DNA of 64,000 nucleotides, from NCBI RefSeq assembly GCF_030398385.1, contig NZ_JAOAOQ010000003.1, positions 167,456-231,455 on the forward strand, given 5' to 3'. Positions within the stretch are counted from its first letter, which is position 1; each line of letters begins with the position of its first letter. The position numbers and the translations under genes are program-made. This document shows, piece after piece, positions 8,075 to 16,561 of the stretch. The stretch comes from Aquibium sp. ELW1220. Its GTDB lineage: Bacteria; Pseudomonadota; Alphaproteobacteria; Rhizobiales; Rhizobiaceae. The notes below the pieces were generated by a model, which saw only the letters and a list, made by a program, of their open reading frames with translations, did no database searches and was not told where the DNA came from.

Positions 8075-8680
8075 TCACTTCTCCCACCGCGGCCGGCGCA
8101 TGCGAAACACCTCCTGCACCGCCGCATAATCCATGTACCCCAGCCGCGCGAGGTTCTGCGCCTTTGCGCTGTCGAAAAGCCCGTCGGTCAGGCACGCGTC
8201 ATCGATGTGGACACCGATCACCTGCCCCGTCACCACGGTCACGCCGGCCTTCGAGCCGTCGAGAAGTTTCGGCTGGTGGATCTCCGTCACCCGGCATTCC
8301 AGCGCCGCATGGGCCTCGGCGACGCGCGGGGCTGCGACGAGGCGGGAGGGCGCGGGCGTCAGGCCGGCATAGCCGAACTCGCTGGTGCCGCGCGGGGCGT
8401 CCACGGACGTCGCGTTCATCTTGTCGGCGAGGTCGAGGGTGACGAGGTTGGCCACGAACTCGCCGGTCTCCCGGATGAAGGTGACGCTGTCCTTCTCGCC
8501 CTCGGACGAGAACCAGACCAGCATCGGCTTCGACGACAACGCGTTGAAGAAGGAATAGGGGGCGAGGTTGAGGTCGCCTTCGGCTGACCGGCTGGAGATC
8601 CAGCCGATCGGGCGCGGGGCGACGATCGCCTTCAGCGGGTCGTGCGGCAGGCCGTGGCCCCTGTCGGCTTCGTAGAACAT
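8075..8680 (-). CDS. Flavin reductase-like FMN-binding protein
   Basis: A 201-residue protein of the flavin reductase/FMN-binding split-barrel family, with the typical opening LKAIVAPRPIGWISS, APYSFFNALSSKPM and GEFVANLVT. Members reduce or bind FMN and act alone or as partners of flavin-dependent enzymes. The start at 8680 lies one base past the stop of the upstream nitroreductase gene (TGA-G-ATG), so the two are an operon and probably translationally coupled. An in-frame ATG at 8704 would overlap the nitroreductase gene by 23 bases. Substrate unknown. Confidence 0.88.
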   Translation of the reverse strand: MFYEADRGHGLPHDPLKAIVAPRPIGWISSRSAEGDLNLAPYSFFNALSSKPMLVWFSSEGEKDSVTFIRETGEFVANLVTLDLADKMNATSVDAPRGTSEFGYAGLTPAPSRLVAAPRVAEAHAALECRVTEIHQPKLLDGSKAGVTVVTGQVIGVHIDDACLTDGLFDSAKAQNLARLGYMDYAAVQEVFRMRRPRWEK

Positions 8681-8681
8681 C

Positions 8682-9266
8682 TCAAGCCCCCCACGGTCCG
8701 GCATAGTCGCTGACCAGCGCGGCCGGGTCGGGGCGCGGACGCTCGGCGATCTCGCCCGCATGGTTGCCGATGTGGACGAAGCCGACCACGCGCTCCTCGG
8801 GCGCGAGACCCAGGATGGCGCGCCCCTCTTCCACGTCCGAATACCAGTTGGTGATGAGATTGGCGCCATAACCCAGCGCATTGGCGGCGATGATCAGGTT
8901 CATCGCGGCCATGCCGGCCGACAGGAACATCTCCCACTGCGGGATCTTCGGATTGGCCTTGGGCACGAAGACCACGCCGATCACCAGCGGCGCGCGCGAG
9001 AAGCGGGTGCGTTCCTGCTCGATGCGGGCGGGCGGCAGCTCGCCCTCGCGCTTCACGGCGAGTTCGGCCAGCTTGCCGCCGATGGCGACACGCGCGTCGC
9101 CGCGATAGAGGATGAAGCGGAAAGGTGCCAGCCGGCCGTGGTCTGGCACGCGCGCGGCAATCCGCAGCATGGTTGCGATCGCGTCGTCGCCCGGCCCCGG
9201 GCCGGCGAGTTCCTGGATCGGCGCGGACTTGCGGGCCAGCATGAAGTCGATGACGGATGAATTCAA
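8682..9266 (-). CDS. Nitroreductase family protein (YdjA-like)
   Basis: A 194-residue flavoprotein oxidoreductase. Features are the N-terminal RKSAPIQELAGPGP phosphate-binding segment, MLRIAARVPDHGRLAPFRF and a C-terminal GFVHIGNHAGE, which resembles the short single-domain YdjA type. The start is taken as TTG 9266: it follows AAGGA at good spacing and gives the usual family N-terminus (NSSVIDFMLARKSAP), whereas the in-frame ATG farther upstream adds 18 unconserved residues. Paired with the flavin reductase-like gene, it may form a small flavin redox unit. Confidence 0.87.
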   Translation of the reverse strand: MNSSVIDFMLARKSAPIQELAGPGPGDDAIATMLRIAARVPDHGRLAPFRFILYRGDARVAIGGKLAELAVKREGELPPARIEQERTRFSRAPLVIGVVFVPKANPKIPQWEMFLSAGMAAMNLIIAANALGYGANLITNWYSDVEEGRAILGLAPEERVVGFVHIGNHAGEIAERPRPDPAALVSDYAGPWGA

Positions 9267-9373
9267 AGGGCGTTTCCTTGCGGTCTGTCTGTGTTGGAAA
9301 GTTGCGGCGGTGCGGGCCACGTGCCTGCCGGGGGCCTTGAAATTGCCACCGCATTGGGCTTGATGGCAACCCG

Positions 9374-10363
9374 ATGCACGAAGACACGCCGTTCACCGCC
9401 AGACGCAGCCTGCGCGCCCTCGTGGCGGCGGTGATTCTTTCGTGCGGCTGCAGTGCCGCTTTCGCCCAATCAGGGACTACCCCGCCGCCCCAGGCGCCCG
9501 CCGCGAGCGGGTTCAGCGGCGTCGAACGCGGTCCCTCCCTTCCCTTCGTCGGCACCCAGCCGGTGACGCTGTCGGCCCAGCTCACGGCCGAATCGCCGGA
9601 GCTGACGCGCGGCCTGATCTGGCGCATCTTCAAGCCCGAGGCGGGCGACGACGGCAAGCTGCCGCTGGTGATGGCCGAACAGGGCGGGACACGCACCTTC
9701 GACCTCGCGCCGGGCAGCTACCTCGTCCATGCGGCTTTCGGCCGGGCGGGCGCGACGAAGCGGATCAGCGTCGGCGAAGAGCCGCGGGTCGAGAACTTCG
9801 TCCTCGATGCCGGTGGCCTGAAGCTCAACGCGACGCTGGCGGGCGGATCGCGGCTGGCCCCCGCAAAGGTGCGTTTCGACGTGCTGGAGGCCGAGGAAGG
9901 TGACGACGGCGAGCGCGCGATGATTGCGCCGCAGGTGCGCCCGAACAGCGTGGTCCGTCTGAATGCAGGTGTCTATCACGTGGTGTCCTACTACGGGCAG
10001 GTGAACGCCGTCATCCGCTCCGACATCCGCATCGATCCGGGCAAGCTCACGGTCGCGACCATGGAGCACAAGGCGGCGCAGCTTTCCATGAAGCTGGTGC
10101 GGGCGGCAGGCGGCGAAGCGATCGCCGACACGGCCTGGTCGGTGCTCACCGATTCGGGCGACGTGGTGCGCGAATCGGTCGGCCCTTTCGCCGCGATGGT
10201 GCTGGCCGAAGGCGACTACACGGTGATCGCCAACAACCGCGACCGCATCTACCAGCGCAGCTTCACGGTGAAGTCCGGCCAGGACGAGGACATCGAGCTG
10301 ATCACCACCCGCGACCTCGCCGACATCGGCGCCGACGGGACCGAGAAGGCGCCGGTCGAGTAG
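9374..10363 (+). CDS. Exported protein with repeated beta-sandwich-like segments, unknown function
   Basis: A 329-residue protein with a signal peptide (basic RRSLRAL, then VAAVILSCGCSAAFA, cleavage near residue 31). The mature part is rich in beta strands and repeats a theme of about 85-95 residues: a polar strand pair followed by LAPGSYLVHAAFG (about 115), LNAGVYHVVSYYG (about 198) and LAEGDYTVIANN (about 276). This suggests three related domains, each ending in a 'G-x-Y-x-V' strand like carboxypeptidase-regulatory or Ig folds. No catalytic motif is apparent. It is probably periplasmic and stands alone. Confidence 0.7.
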   Translation: MHEDTPFTARRSLRALVAAVILSCGCSAAFAQSGTTPPPQAPAASGFSGVERGPSLPFVGTQPVTLSAQLTAESPELTRGLIWRIFKPEAGDDGKLPLVMAEQGGTRTFDLAPGSYLVHAAFGRAGATKRISVGEEPRVENFVLDAGGLKLNATLAGGSRLAPAKVRFDVLEAEEGDDGERAMIAPQVRPNSVVRLNAGVYHVVSYYGQVNAVIRSDIRIDPGKLTVATMEHKAAQLSMKLVRAAGGEAIADTAWSVLTDSGDVVRESVGPFAAMVLAEGDYTVIANNRDRIYQRSFTVKSGQDEDIELITTRDLADIGADGTEKAPVE

Positions 10364-10404
10364 ATCGCCGTCGGCCCGACCTGCGATCGCCAGACGGGCG
10401 ATCG

Positions 10405-11382
10405 CTAGACCGGTAGGCGCGCGCCGCCGGGCCGGCGTGGCAGGCGGATGCGCCGGCGGGCCGGTTTTGCAGGCGGCGCCATCGAGAACACGGCCTCCTT
10501 GAGGAAGCCCAGCAGCGCCTTGCGGTCGCGGATCGGCTCCATCTCGCTCCAGGGGATGACGCGGCCGATGCGCGCGTCGAGCGTCTTGCCGGAGAGCCTG
10601 GCGAATTCATGGATCAGCAGCGACGTGCGCAGCGTCAGCGAGATGTTGCCGATCAGCCGCGGGATCGGCCGCTTGTCGGCGGTCAGATCCATGTGGCGGC
10701 TGACGATGTGGAAGAGACGTCCGCACTGGCCGTCGAAATAGAGCGGAACGACCGATGCCTTCGCATCCTGCACCAGCCGGGCCGCAAAGATCTTCCACGG
10801 CAGGTCTTCGGCGCGGCCGAAGCCCTTCGGCGCCGTGGCGACCCCGCCTGCGGGAAAGATGACGATGGTGACGCCCTCGCGCAGCAGCCGCAGCGCCTCG
10901 TGCCGGACCTCGAGATTGTTCTTCAGCGCTTCCCTGGTCTCCGAGAAATCGACGGCGAGCGAATAGGGCGCGATCTCCGGCACCTTCAGGAGTTCGGAAT
11001 TGATCATCACCTTGAACGGCCGGCCAAGCTGCTCGGCCAGCGACAGCACGGCGATGCCGTCGCCGATGCCATACGGGTGATTGGCGATGATCACGAGCGG
11101 CGCGTCCGGCACCGGCTGCGGCGGCCAGGCTATGTCATGCCTCACCTTCACGTCGATCAGGTCGAGCATGCGGCCGAAGATACGATCGCCCGTCGGCACG
11201 ATCTCGTTGCGCCAGATGCCGTAGAGCGCGGCGTAGCGATCGCGGCCGGCCATGCCTTCGATGGAGCGGATGACCCAGCGCTTCAGGCGCGGCTGGCTGT
11301 CGTTGGCATAGGACAGCTCCGGGAATGGAATCGAGCGGCTGCGCAAGCGGGGCATCATGGCCCCGATATGCGCGCGATCCAT
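10405..11382 (-). CDS. Lysophospholipid acyltransferase family protein (PlsC-like)
   Basis: A 325-residue acyltransferase. The catalytic motif appears as NHPYGIGDG (about residue 100), and the second block as IFPAGGVATAPKGFG, the form seen in the hemolysin-like/ornithine-lipid branch of the PlsC superfamily rather than in classical PlsC. It would transfer an acyl chain to a lysolipid at the inner membrane. A second ATG eight codons in (MMPRLR) is an alternative start. It lies 62 bp downstream of thrS on the same strand and may be read from that transcript. Confidence 0.85.
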   Translation of the reverse strand: MDRAHIGAMMPRLRSRSIPFPELSYANDSQPRLKRWVIRSIEGMAGRDRYAALYGIWRNEIVPTGDRIFGRMLDLIDVKVRHDIAWPPQPVPDAPLVIIANHPYGIGDGIAVLSLAEQLGRPFKVMINSELLKVPEIAPYSLAVDFSETREALKNNLEVRHEALRLLREGVTIVIFPAGGVATAPKGFGRAEDLPWKIFAARLVQDAKASVVPLYFDGQCGRLFHIVSRHMDLTADKRPIPRLIGNISLTLRTSLLIHEFARLSGKTLDARIGRVIPWSEMEPIRDRKALLGFLKEAVFSMAPPAKPARRRIRLPRRPGGARLPV

Positions 11383-11444
11383 GACAGGCGGATGAAGGCC
11401 GCGCGGCGAACGGGGGAGGTCTGCCCTCCCCCGTCACGCTTCGA

Positions 11445-13445
11445 TCAGGCCGCGTCCGCCAGGGCGCGGCGGCGGCGCAGGTCCGGCGGCACCGCCTCGT
11501 CGCCAAGCGTCGCCAGAGCCTCGCCGAGCGCCATCGAGTGCTGGTCGCGCGAACCGAGGCGGCGGATGTTGACGGTGCCTTCCTCCGCCTCGCGCTTGCC
11601 GCAGACGAGCATGACCGGCACCTTGGAGTGGCTGTGCTCGCGAACCTTGTAGTTGATCTTCTCGTTGCGGAGGTCGGCCTCGGCAACCAGCCCCAGCGCC
11701 TTGAGCTTCTTCACCACGTCGCGCGCATAGTCGTCGGCCTCCGACGTGATGGTGGCGACGACGACCTGCACCGGCGCGAACCAGAGCGGCAGGTGGCCGG
11801 CATAGTTCTCGAGCAGGATGCCGAGGAAGCGCTCCATCGAACCGCAGATGGCGCGGTGGACCATGACCGGCCGCTTCTTCTCCGAGTCCTTGTCGATGTA
11901 GAAGGCGCCGAAACGCTCCGGCAGGTTGAAGTCGACCTGCGTGGTGCCGCACTGCCATTCACGGCCGATCGCGTCGCGCAGGACGTATTCGAACTTCGGG
12001 CCGTAGAAAGCGCCCTCGCCCGGGTTGATCGAGGTCTTGATCCTGCCGCCCGACTGGCTGGCGATGGTCTCCAGCACCCCGCTCATGATCGCTTCGGCGT
12101 GATCCCAGGCCTCGTCGGAGCCGACACGCTTCTCCGGCCGGGTCGAGAGCTTCACGCTCACCTCCTCGAAGCCGAAATCGGCATAGGTCGACAGGATCAG
12201 GTCGTTGATCCTGAGGCATTCGGCTGCGAGCTGCTCCTCGGTGCAGAAGACATGGGCGTCGTCCTGCGTGAAGCCGCGCACCCGCATCAGCCCGTGCAGC
12301 GCGCCCGACGGCTCGTAGCGGTGGACATTGCCGAATTCGGCATAGCGGATCGGCAGTTCGCGGTAAGACTTCAACCCGTGCTTGAAGATCTGCACGTGAC
12401 CGGGGCAGTTCATCGGCTTGATGGCGAAGACCCGGTGGTCGGCCTCCTCGTCGTCGGGATTGGTGAAGGCGTGGGCCGACTTCACCGCAAACATGTTTTC
12501 CTGGTACCAGCCCCAGTGGCCCGACGTCTCCCACAGCGACTTGTCGAGGATCTGCGGCGCGTTCACCTCCTCATACGTGCCGTCGAGACGGCGGCGCATG
12601 TAGGAAACAAGGCTCTGGAACATGCGCCAGCCCTTGGAATGCCAGAACACGACGCCCGGCCCCTCCTCCTGGAAGTGGAACAGGTCCATCTCGCGGCCGA
12701 GCCGGCGATGATCGCGCTTTTCGGCCTCCTCCAGCATGTGGATGTAGGCGTCGAGCTGCTCCTGCGTCGCCCAGGCGGTGCCGTAGATTCGCGTCAGCAT
12801 CGGGTTGTTTGAATCGCCGCGCCAGTAGGCGCCCGCCACCTTCATCAGCTTGAAGGCGTTGCCCACCTGCGCCGTCGAGGCCATGTGGGGCCCGCGGCAG
12901 AGATCGAACCAGTCGCCCTGGTAGTAGATCTTGAGGTCCTGGCCTTCCGGGATCGCGTCGATCAGCTGGACCTTGTAGCTCTCGCCCTTGTCCGCGAACA
13001 CCTGGCGCGCGCGGTCGCGGTCCCACACCTCCTTGGTGAAGGGACGGGCGCGCTGGATGATCTCGCGCATCTTCTTTTCGATGACCGGGAAATCATCGGG
13101 CGTGAACGGCACGGCGCGGGAAAAGTCGTAGTAGAAGCCGTTCTCGATCACCGGTCCGATGGTGACCTGGGTATCGGGCCACAGTTCCTGAACCGCCTCC
13201 GCCAGCACATGGGCGGTGTCGTGGCGGATGAGTTCCAGCGCGCGCGGGTCGTCGCGGGTGACGATCTCGACGGCGCCCGAACGGCCGATCGGATCGGACA
13301 GGTCGCGGACCTCGCCGTCGAGCGCGTAGGCGACCGACTTCTTGGCAAGCGACTTCGAGATCGACTCCGCAAGCTGGGTGCCCGTCATCGCCGCGTCGTA
13401 GTCGCGTACGGAGCCATCGGGAAATTTCAGGGAAACCGGGGACAT
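11445..13445 (-). CDS. thrS: Threonyl-tRNA synthetase
   Basis: A 666-residue class II synthetase that charges tRNA-Thr. The order is TGS domain (1-65), editing domain with [12 protein letters not shown] (about 75), catalytic core with motif 2 [21 protein letters not shown], and C-terminal anticodon-binding domain (about 565-660). Zinc/substrate ligands in [10 protein letters not shown], the cysteine of [10 protein letters not shown] and motif 3 in [13 protein letters not shown] are intact. Full length for the family. It is downstream of yidD on the same strand, with a 136-bp gap holding no clear terminator. Confidence 0.97.
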   Translation of the reverse strand: MSPVSLKFPDGSVRDYDAAMTGTQLAESISKSLAKKSVAYALDGEVRDLSDPIGRSGAVEIVTRDDPRALELIRHDTAHVLAEAVQELWPDTQVTIGPVIENGFYYDFSRAVPFTPDDFPVIEKKMREIIQRARPFTKEVWDRDRARQVFADKGESYKVQLIDAIPEGQDLKIYYQGDWFDLCRGPHMASTAQVGNAFKLMKVAGAYWRGDSNNPMLTRIYGTAWATQEQLDAYIHMLEEAEKRDHRRLGREMDLFHFQEEGPGVVFWHSKGWRMFQSLVSYMRRRLDGTYEEVNAPQILDKSLWETSGHWGWYQENMFAVKSAHAFTNPDDEEADHRVFAIKPMNCPGHVQIFKHGLKSYRELPIRYAEFGNVHRYEPSGALHGLMRVRGFTQDDAHVFCTEEQLAAECLRINDLILSTYADFGFEEVSVKLSTRPEKRVGSDEAWDHAEAIMSGVLETIASQSGGRIKTSINPGEGAFYGPKFEYVLRDAIGREWQCGTTQVDFNLPERFGAFYIDKDSEKKRPVMVHRAICGSMERFLGILLENYAGHLPLWFAPVQVVVATITSEADDYARDVVKKLKALGLVAEADLRNEKINYKVREHSHSKVPVMLVCGKREAEEGTVNIRRLGSRDQHSMALGEALATLGDEAVPPDLRRRRALADAA

Positions 13446-13581
13446 TTTCTCTCTCCTATCCAGTCCCGCAAACGAGCGCGGGTGGTTTCGTGCCGGATGC
13501 GTCCGGCGGCGCCGGCTATCTAGCGGTCATCGGCGCAGTCGTAAAGGCGATGCGCAGCATGAGCGCGCCCGGGCCGGCTTT

Positions 13582-13920
13582 CTAGCCGGCGTGGTCGTGG
13601 CCGCAGCCGCATTTTTTCGACACCCGCCAGAAGCGCCAGGGCGTCCACCAGTGGAGGTCAGCGGCAAGCACGGCCGGAACGTTGTCGATACCGCTCGTGC
13701 CGCCGGGGCCGCAGCGCATCACGCGGAACAGCCCCATCCAGCCGCCGTTCCACAGCCCGTGCCGCGCGATCGCCTCGTAAGCGAATTCGGAACAGGTCGG
13801 AAGGTGCCGGCAGGTGTTGCCGATGAAGCCCGACAGCGTCAGCTGGTAGAGCCGCACGAAGCCGGTGCCGAAAAGCCGGCCGGGCGTCCTGCGCCAGGGG
13901 CCGGCGTAGTTGCGGGTCAT
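13582..13920 (-). CDS. yidD: Membrane protein insertion efficiency factor YidD
   Basis: A 112-residue protein with the YidD core LYQLTLSGFIGNTCRHLPTCSEFAYEAI, the conserved R-x-P-T-C-S-x-Y/F-A pattern, followed by GLWNGGWMGLFRVMRCGPGG and a cysteine/histidine tail (CGCGHDHAG) that could bind metal. YidD aids YidC-dependent insertion of inner membrane proteins. Its ATG overlaps the stop of the hepT-like toxin gene by four bases (ATGA), so translation is coupled to a toxin-antitoxin gene, which is unusual for this housekeeping gene. Confidence 0.93.
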   Translation of the reverse strand: MTRNYAGPWRRTPGRLFGTGFVRLYQLTLSGFIGNTCRHLPTCSEFAYEAIARHGLWNGGWMGLFRVMRCGPGGTSGIDNVPAVLAADLHWWTPWRFWRVSKKCGCGHDHAG

Positions 13921-14288
13921 GGGCGCCCTATCCGGCTGCGAAGCTTCGCCTCGATCGACGCCACCATCGAGGGAATCGAGTCGGTCGCTGAGCGCCAGAC
14001 GACGAAGAGATCCAGGCCGTCATAGCCATGCGCGAGGCGGTGCCTCATGGCGACGGCGCTGTTCAGATGCAGATCCGGGTTCAGCCGGACGAATTCGGCA
14101 TCGATCTGGCGAATTCGCGAGGCCGCCTCACCGATGCAGACGAAGCACCAGCACACCGCATCGCAGCACTTCTGGTCCGCAACGAAGGCGTCCTCGTCGA
14201 GACCGTCGATGTGATCGCCCGTCCGCCGCCCCCAGAAGACCATGTCTTCCAGAAGCTGAACGACGTCCGCGCGAATCTGCCCGCTCAT
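13917..14288 (-). CDS. hepT: HepT-like ribonuclease toxin (DUF86)
   Basis: A 123-residue all-helical HEPN protein. The RX4H ribonuclease motif is intact in MRHRLAHGYDGLDLF (about 80-94), and the family's IGEAASRI helix is present. Cognate MntA antitoxins AMPylate a tyrosine next to this motif, and a Tyr is present (HGYD). The helix before IGEA is oddly cysteine-rich (KCCDAVCWCFVCIGEA), where family members usually carry polar or aliphatic residues. It overlaps its antitoxin gene by four bases upstream and yidD by four bases downstream. Cytoplasmic toxin role inferred from family. Confidence 0.86.
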   Translation of the reverse strand: MSGQIRADVVQLLEDMVFWGRRTGDHIDGLDEDAFVADQKCCDAVCWCFVCIGEAASRIRQIDAEFVRLNPDLHLNSAVAMRHRLAHGYDGLDLFVVWRSATDSIPSMVASIEAKLRSRIGRP

Positions 14289-14569
14289 AACGGCCTGGAA
14301 TCGACGGCAGCGGTCTGCGCGGCAGGCTGTTTCAGCTTCGTGAAGACCTCGACGGGAACGCCGAGCAGTTCGCGGAGCAGTTCCTCGAGTTCGAAGAGGT
14401 CAAAGAACGTCAGCGCCCCCGATTTCTCGACGACGAGGTCGATGTCGCTTCCCTCCACGTCCTCGCCGCGCGCCACCGAGCCGAAGACGCGCGGGTTCGT
14501 CACCGGATAGCGCGCGATGATCGCCAGGACTTCGTCGCGGTGCTTGGCCAGGGCTTCGGAGGGGCGCAT
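14285..14569 (-). CDS. mntA: MntA-like nucleotidyltransferase antitoxin
   Basis: A 94-residue minimal nucleotidyltransferase with the signature GSVARGEDVEGSDIDL (GS-x10-DxD, residues about 30-45). MntA proteins neutralise HepT by transferring AMP to it (type VII toxin-antitoxin). AAGGAAG precedes the ATG. The stop overlaps the hepT start by four bases. The gene begins 16 bp after the stop of the IscU-like gene on the same strand, so the pair is embedded in an iron-sulfur/yidD transcript and has no room for its own long promoter. Confidence 0.88.
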   Translation of the reverse strand: MRPSEALAKHRDEVLAIIARYPVTNPRVFGSVARGEDVEGSDIDLVVEKSGALTFFDLFELEELLRELLGVPVEVFTKLKQPAAQTAAVDSRPL

Positions 14570-14585
14570 GCGGTCTTCCTTCGCC

Positions 14586-15032
14586 TCAGGCCGCCGCCTC
14601 GGCGCCCTTCTTCTCGATCTGGCCGAGCGCGTCGACGACGGCGTCGAAGGTCAGCATCGTCGAGGCGTGCCTGGCCTTGTAGTCGCGCACCGGCTCCAGG
14701 AACTTCATGTCCTCGAAACGTCCCTCGGGCGGCTGGCCGTTTTCCTTGAGCATCCGCCGCACGGTCTCGCGCGCCGCGCGCAGTTCGTCGGCCGTGGCGC
14801 CGACGACGTGGCTCGCCATGATCGACGACGACGCCTGGCCGAGCGCGCAGGCCTTCACGTCGTGCGCGAAATCGGTGACGACGCCGTTCTCCATCTTCAG
14901 GTCGATGGTGACGGTGGAGCCGCAGAGCTTCGAGTGCGCGGTGGCGGTCGCATCCGGGTCGGCCAGGCGGCCGATCCGCGGGATGTTGCCGGCGAAGCCC
15001 AGGATACGGGCATTGTAGACATCGTCGATCAT
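14586..15032 (-). CDS. IscU/NifU-like iron-sulfur cluster scaffold
   Basis: A 148-residue scaffold-fold protein. Two of the three canonical cluster cysteines are visible (KLCGSTVTID about 37 and KACALGQASSS about 62). The third, normally in 'RxxCAxLPW', is replaced by KARHASTML near 120, so histidine may serve as ligand or the protein may not assemble clusters in the classical way. This variant is, as far as I recall, common in alphaproteobacteria. It heads an operon with mntA, hepT and yidD and is transcribed divergently from folE. Confidence 0.85.
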   Translation of the reverse strand: MIDDVYNARILGFAGNIPRIGRLADPDATATAHSKLCGSTVTIDLKMENGVVTDFAHDVKACALGQASSSIMASHVVGATADELRAARETVRRMLKENGQPPEGRFEDMKFLEPVRDYKARHASTMLTFDAVVDALGQIEKKGAEAAA

Positions 15033-15105
15033 GGCTTTCCGATCGTCGTGGCCGAAAGGACGAAGCGTTTCGCGCCGCCTTCTTTCATTTGATACGTCGA
15101 CCCAA

Positions 15106-15135
15106 TATATAGGGTCCGTGGCCCTCGGGCGGCAA
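15106..15135 (-). promoter_or_regulatory. Candidate sigma-70-type promoter of the IscU-like/mntA/hepT/yidD operon
   Basis: On the minus strand TTGCCG (15130-15135) and TATATA (15106-15111) are spaced by 18 bp, about 74 bp upstream of the IscU-like start codon. The region is the only AT-rich stretch between the two divergent genes. Match quality is good, but this is not proof of activity. Confidence 0.45.
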
Positions 15136-15238
15136 GATGCGCAGCATCGAGCCGACGGGACGCCAGACGCCGTTTTCGGGTACGTCGCGGATTTTCCCGT
15201 TCATCCCTGAAAAGGCTGTGGTCCGTTCAACTCGTTCC

Positions 15239-15260
15239 CCCGTAAGTGGGGAGCTACGGG
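15239..15260 (+). promoter_or_regulatory. Leader hairpin covering the folE ribosome-binding site
   Basis: CCCGTA (15239-15244) can pair with TACGGG (15255-15260), and an alternative stem CCCC/GGGG overlaps it. The 3' arm runs into the Shine-Dalgarno sequence GGGAGA (15258-15263) 12 nt before the folE ATG. Pairing would hide the ribosome site, so translational control is possible. No known riboswitch was recognised. Confidence 0.3.
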
Positions 15261-15271
15261 AGACACTTTTC

Positions 15272-15910
15272 ATGGATGCCATCGTCAAGAAGATCGAAAC
15301 CATCGCCAGCAACACCCCCCTGCCCGCGGCCGAACGGCCGTCGCAGACGGAGGTGGAAGCGGCCGTCGACACACTGTTGCGCTGGATCGGCGAGGATCCG
15401 TCGCGCGAAGGCCTGATCGACACGCCCCGCCGCGTCGCCAAGGCCTATCGCGAAATGTTCTCCGGCTACGACAAGGATCCGGCCGAGGAACTTGGCCGCA
15501 CCTTCGAGGAGGTCGCGGGCTTCGACGACATGGTCCTCATCCGCGACATCACCTTCCATTCGCATTGCGAGCACCACATGGTGCCGATCATCGGCAGGGC
15601 CCATGTCGGCTACCTGCCGGACGGCAAGGTGGTCGGCCTCTCGAAGGTCGCGCGCGTGGTGGAGATCTTCGCGCAACGCCTCCAGACGCAGGAGGCGATG
15701 ACCGCGCAGATTGCAGCCTCGATCCAGGACGTGCTAAATCCGCGCGGCGTCGCCGTGATCATCGAGGCCGAGCACATGTGCATGGCCATGCGCGGCATCC
15801 GCATGCAGGGGTCGTCGACGCTGACCTCGACCTTCACCGGCGCCTTCCGCGACCACCCCGAGGAACAGGTGCGCTTCATGACGTTGCTGCGCGCCGGCGC
15901 CAGGGGCTAA
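15272..15910 (+). CDS. folE: GTP cyclohydrolase I
   Basis: A 212-residue enzyme converting GTP to 7,8-dihydroneopterin triphosphate, the first step of folate (and queuosine) synthesis. The zinc and active-site block [11 protein letters not shown] (about 91-101) is intact, as are [16 protein letters not shown] and the C-terminal zinc Cys in [11 protein letters not shown]. The open frame extends 45 codons upstream, but ATG 15272 follows GGGAGA and gives family length. hisI follows 34 bp later on the same strand, so the two are probably co-transcribed. Confidence 0.96.
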   Translation: MDAIVKKIETIASNTPLPAAERPSQTEVEAAVDTLLRWIGEDPSREGLIDTPRRVAKAYREMFSGYDKDPAEELGRTFEEVAGFDDMVLIRDITFHSHCEHHMVPIIGRAHVGYLPDGKVVGLSKVARVVEIFAQRLQTQEAMTAQIAASIQDVLNPRGVAVIIEAEHMCMAMRGIRMQGSSTLTSTFTGAFRDHPEEQVRFMTLLRAGARG

Positions 15911-15944
15911 CCCCTTCCTGCCGGCCATTCGAAGATGGACCGGC

Positions 15945-16400
15945 ATGGCCAGGATCGACTTTCCCACTCCCCCCGCCGACAAGGCCGCGCTCGAGGAAGG
16001 CGTGGCCTTCACGCCGCGTTTCGATTCCGCCGGGCTCGTGACGGCCGTCGTTACCGACGCCGAGGATGGCGTGCTGCTCATGGTGGCGCACATGAACGCC
16101 GAGGCACTCGCGCTCACGCTCGAGACCGGCATCGCGCACTACTGGTCCCGGTCCCGCAACAGCCTCTGGAAGAAGGGCGAGACTTCAGGCAACATGCAGC
16201 GCGTGGTGGCCATGAAGACCGACTGCGACCAGGATGCAGTCTGGCTTTCGGTCACGGTCGAGGGTGACCGCGCCACCTGCCACACCGGCCGCCGTTCCTG
16301 CTTCTACCGCGACGTCGCGCTGTCGGGTGGCGAGGCCGTCCTCGTCGCGGACGGCAGCAAGCCGCTGTTTTCGCCTCACGACGTCTATGGCAAGTCGTGA
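15945..16400 (+). CDS. hisI: Phosphoribosyl-AMP cyclohydrolase
   Basis: A 151-residue enzyme opening the purine ring of phosphoribosyl-AMP in the third step of histidine synthesis. Conserved blocks are [35 protein letters not shown], the Mg/Zn-binding DCDQDAVW and [11 protein letters not shown] with its two zinc cysteines. It is the stand-alone HisI form, without a HisE domain. It lies 34 bp after folE; the only nearby histidine gene is this one. Confidence 0.96.
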   Translation: MARIDFPTPPADKAALEEGVAFTPRFDSAGLVTAVVTDAEDGVLLMVAHMNAEALALTLETGIAHYWSRSRNSLWKKGETSGNMQRVVAMKTDCDQDAVWLSVTVEGDRATCHTGRRSCFYRDVALSGGEAVLVADGSKPLFSPHDVYGKS

Positions 16401-16561
16401 TCGACCCGTACGCAACCGTGAACACCGTCGCTGACGCGGATGTCGTAGGAAACGTCATGGGACGCCGTGCTTCAATCCTTTCCAGACGGTGAACGTGACA
16501 TTCATGATTTCGACAGGGGTTTGTCGTATCTTGCCTCGGAGGACGTCATTGGGAGGGAAGG

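Noticed and set aside
15085-15204. 39-residue frame upstream of the IscU-like gene ([12 protein letters not shown]...)
   Set aside because: It overlaps the best -35/-10 pair of the divergent promoter region and has no clear ribosome site; probably chance.
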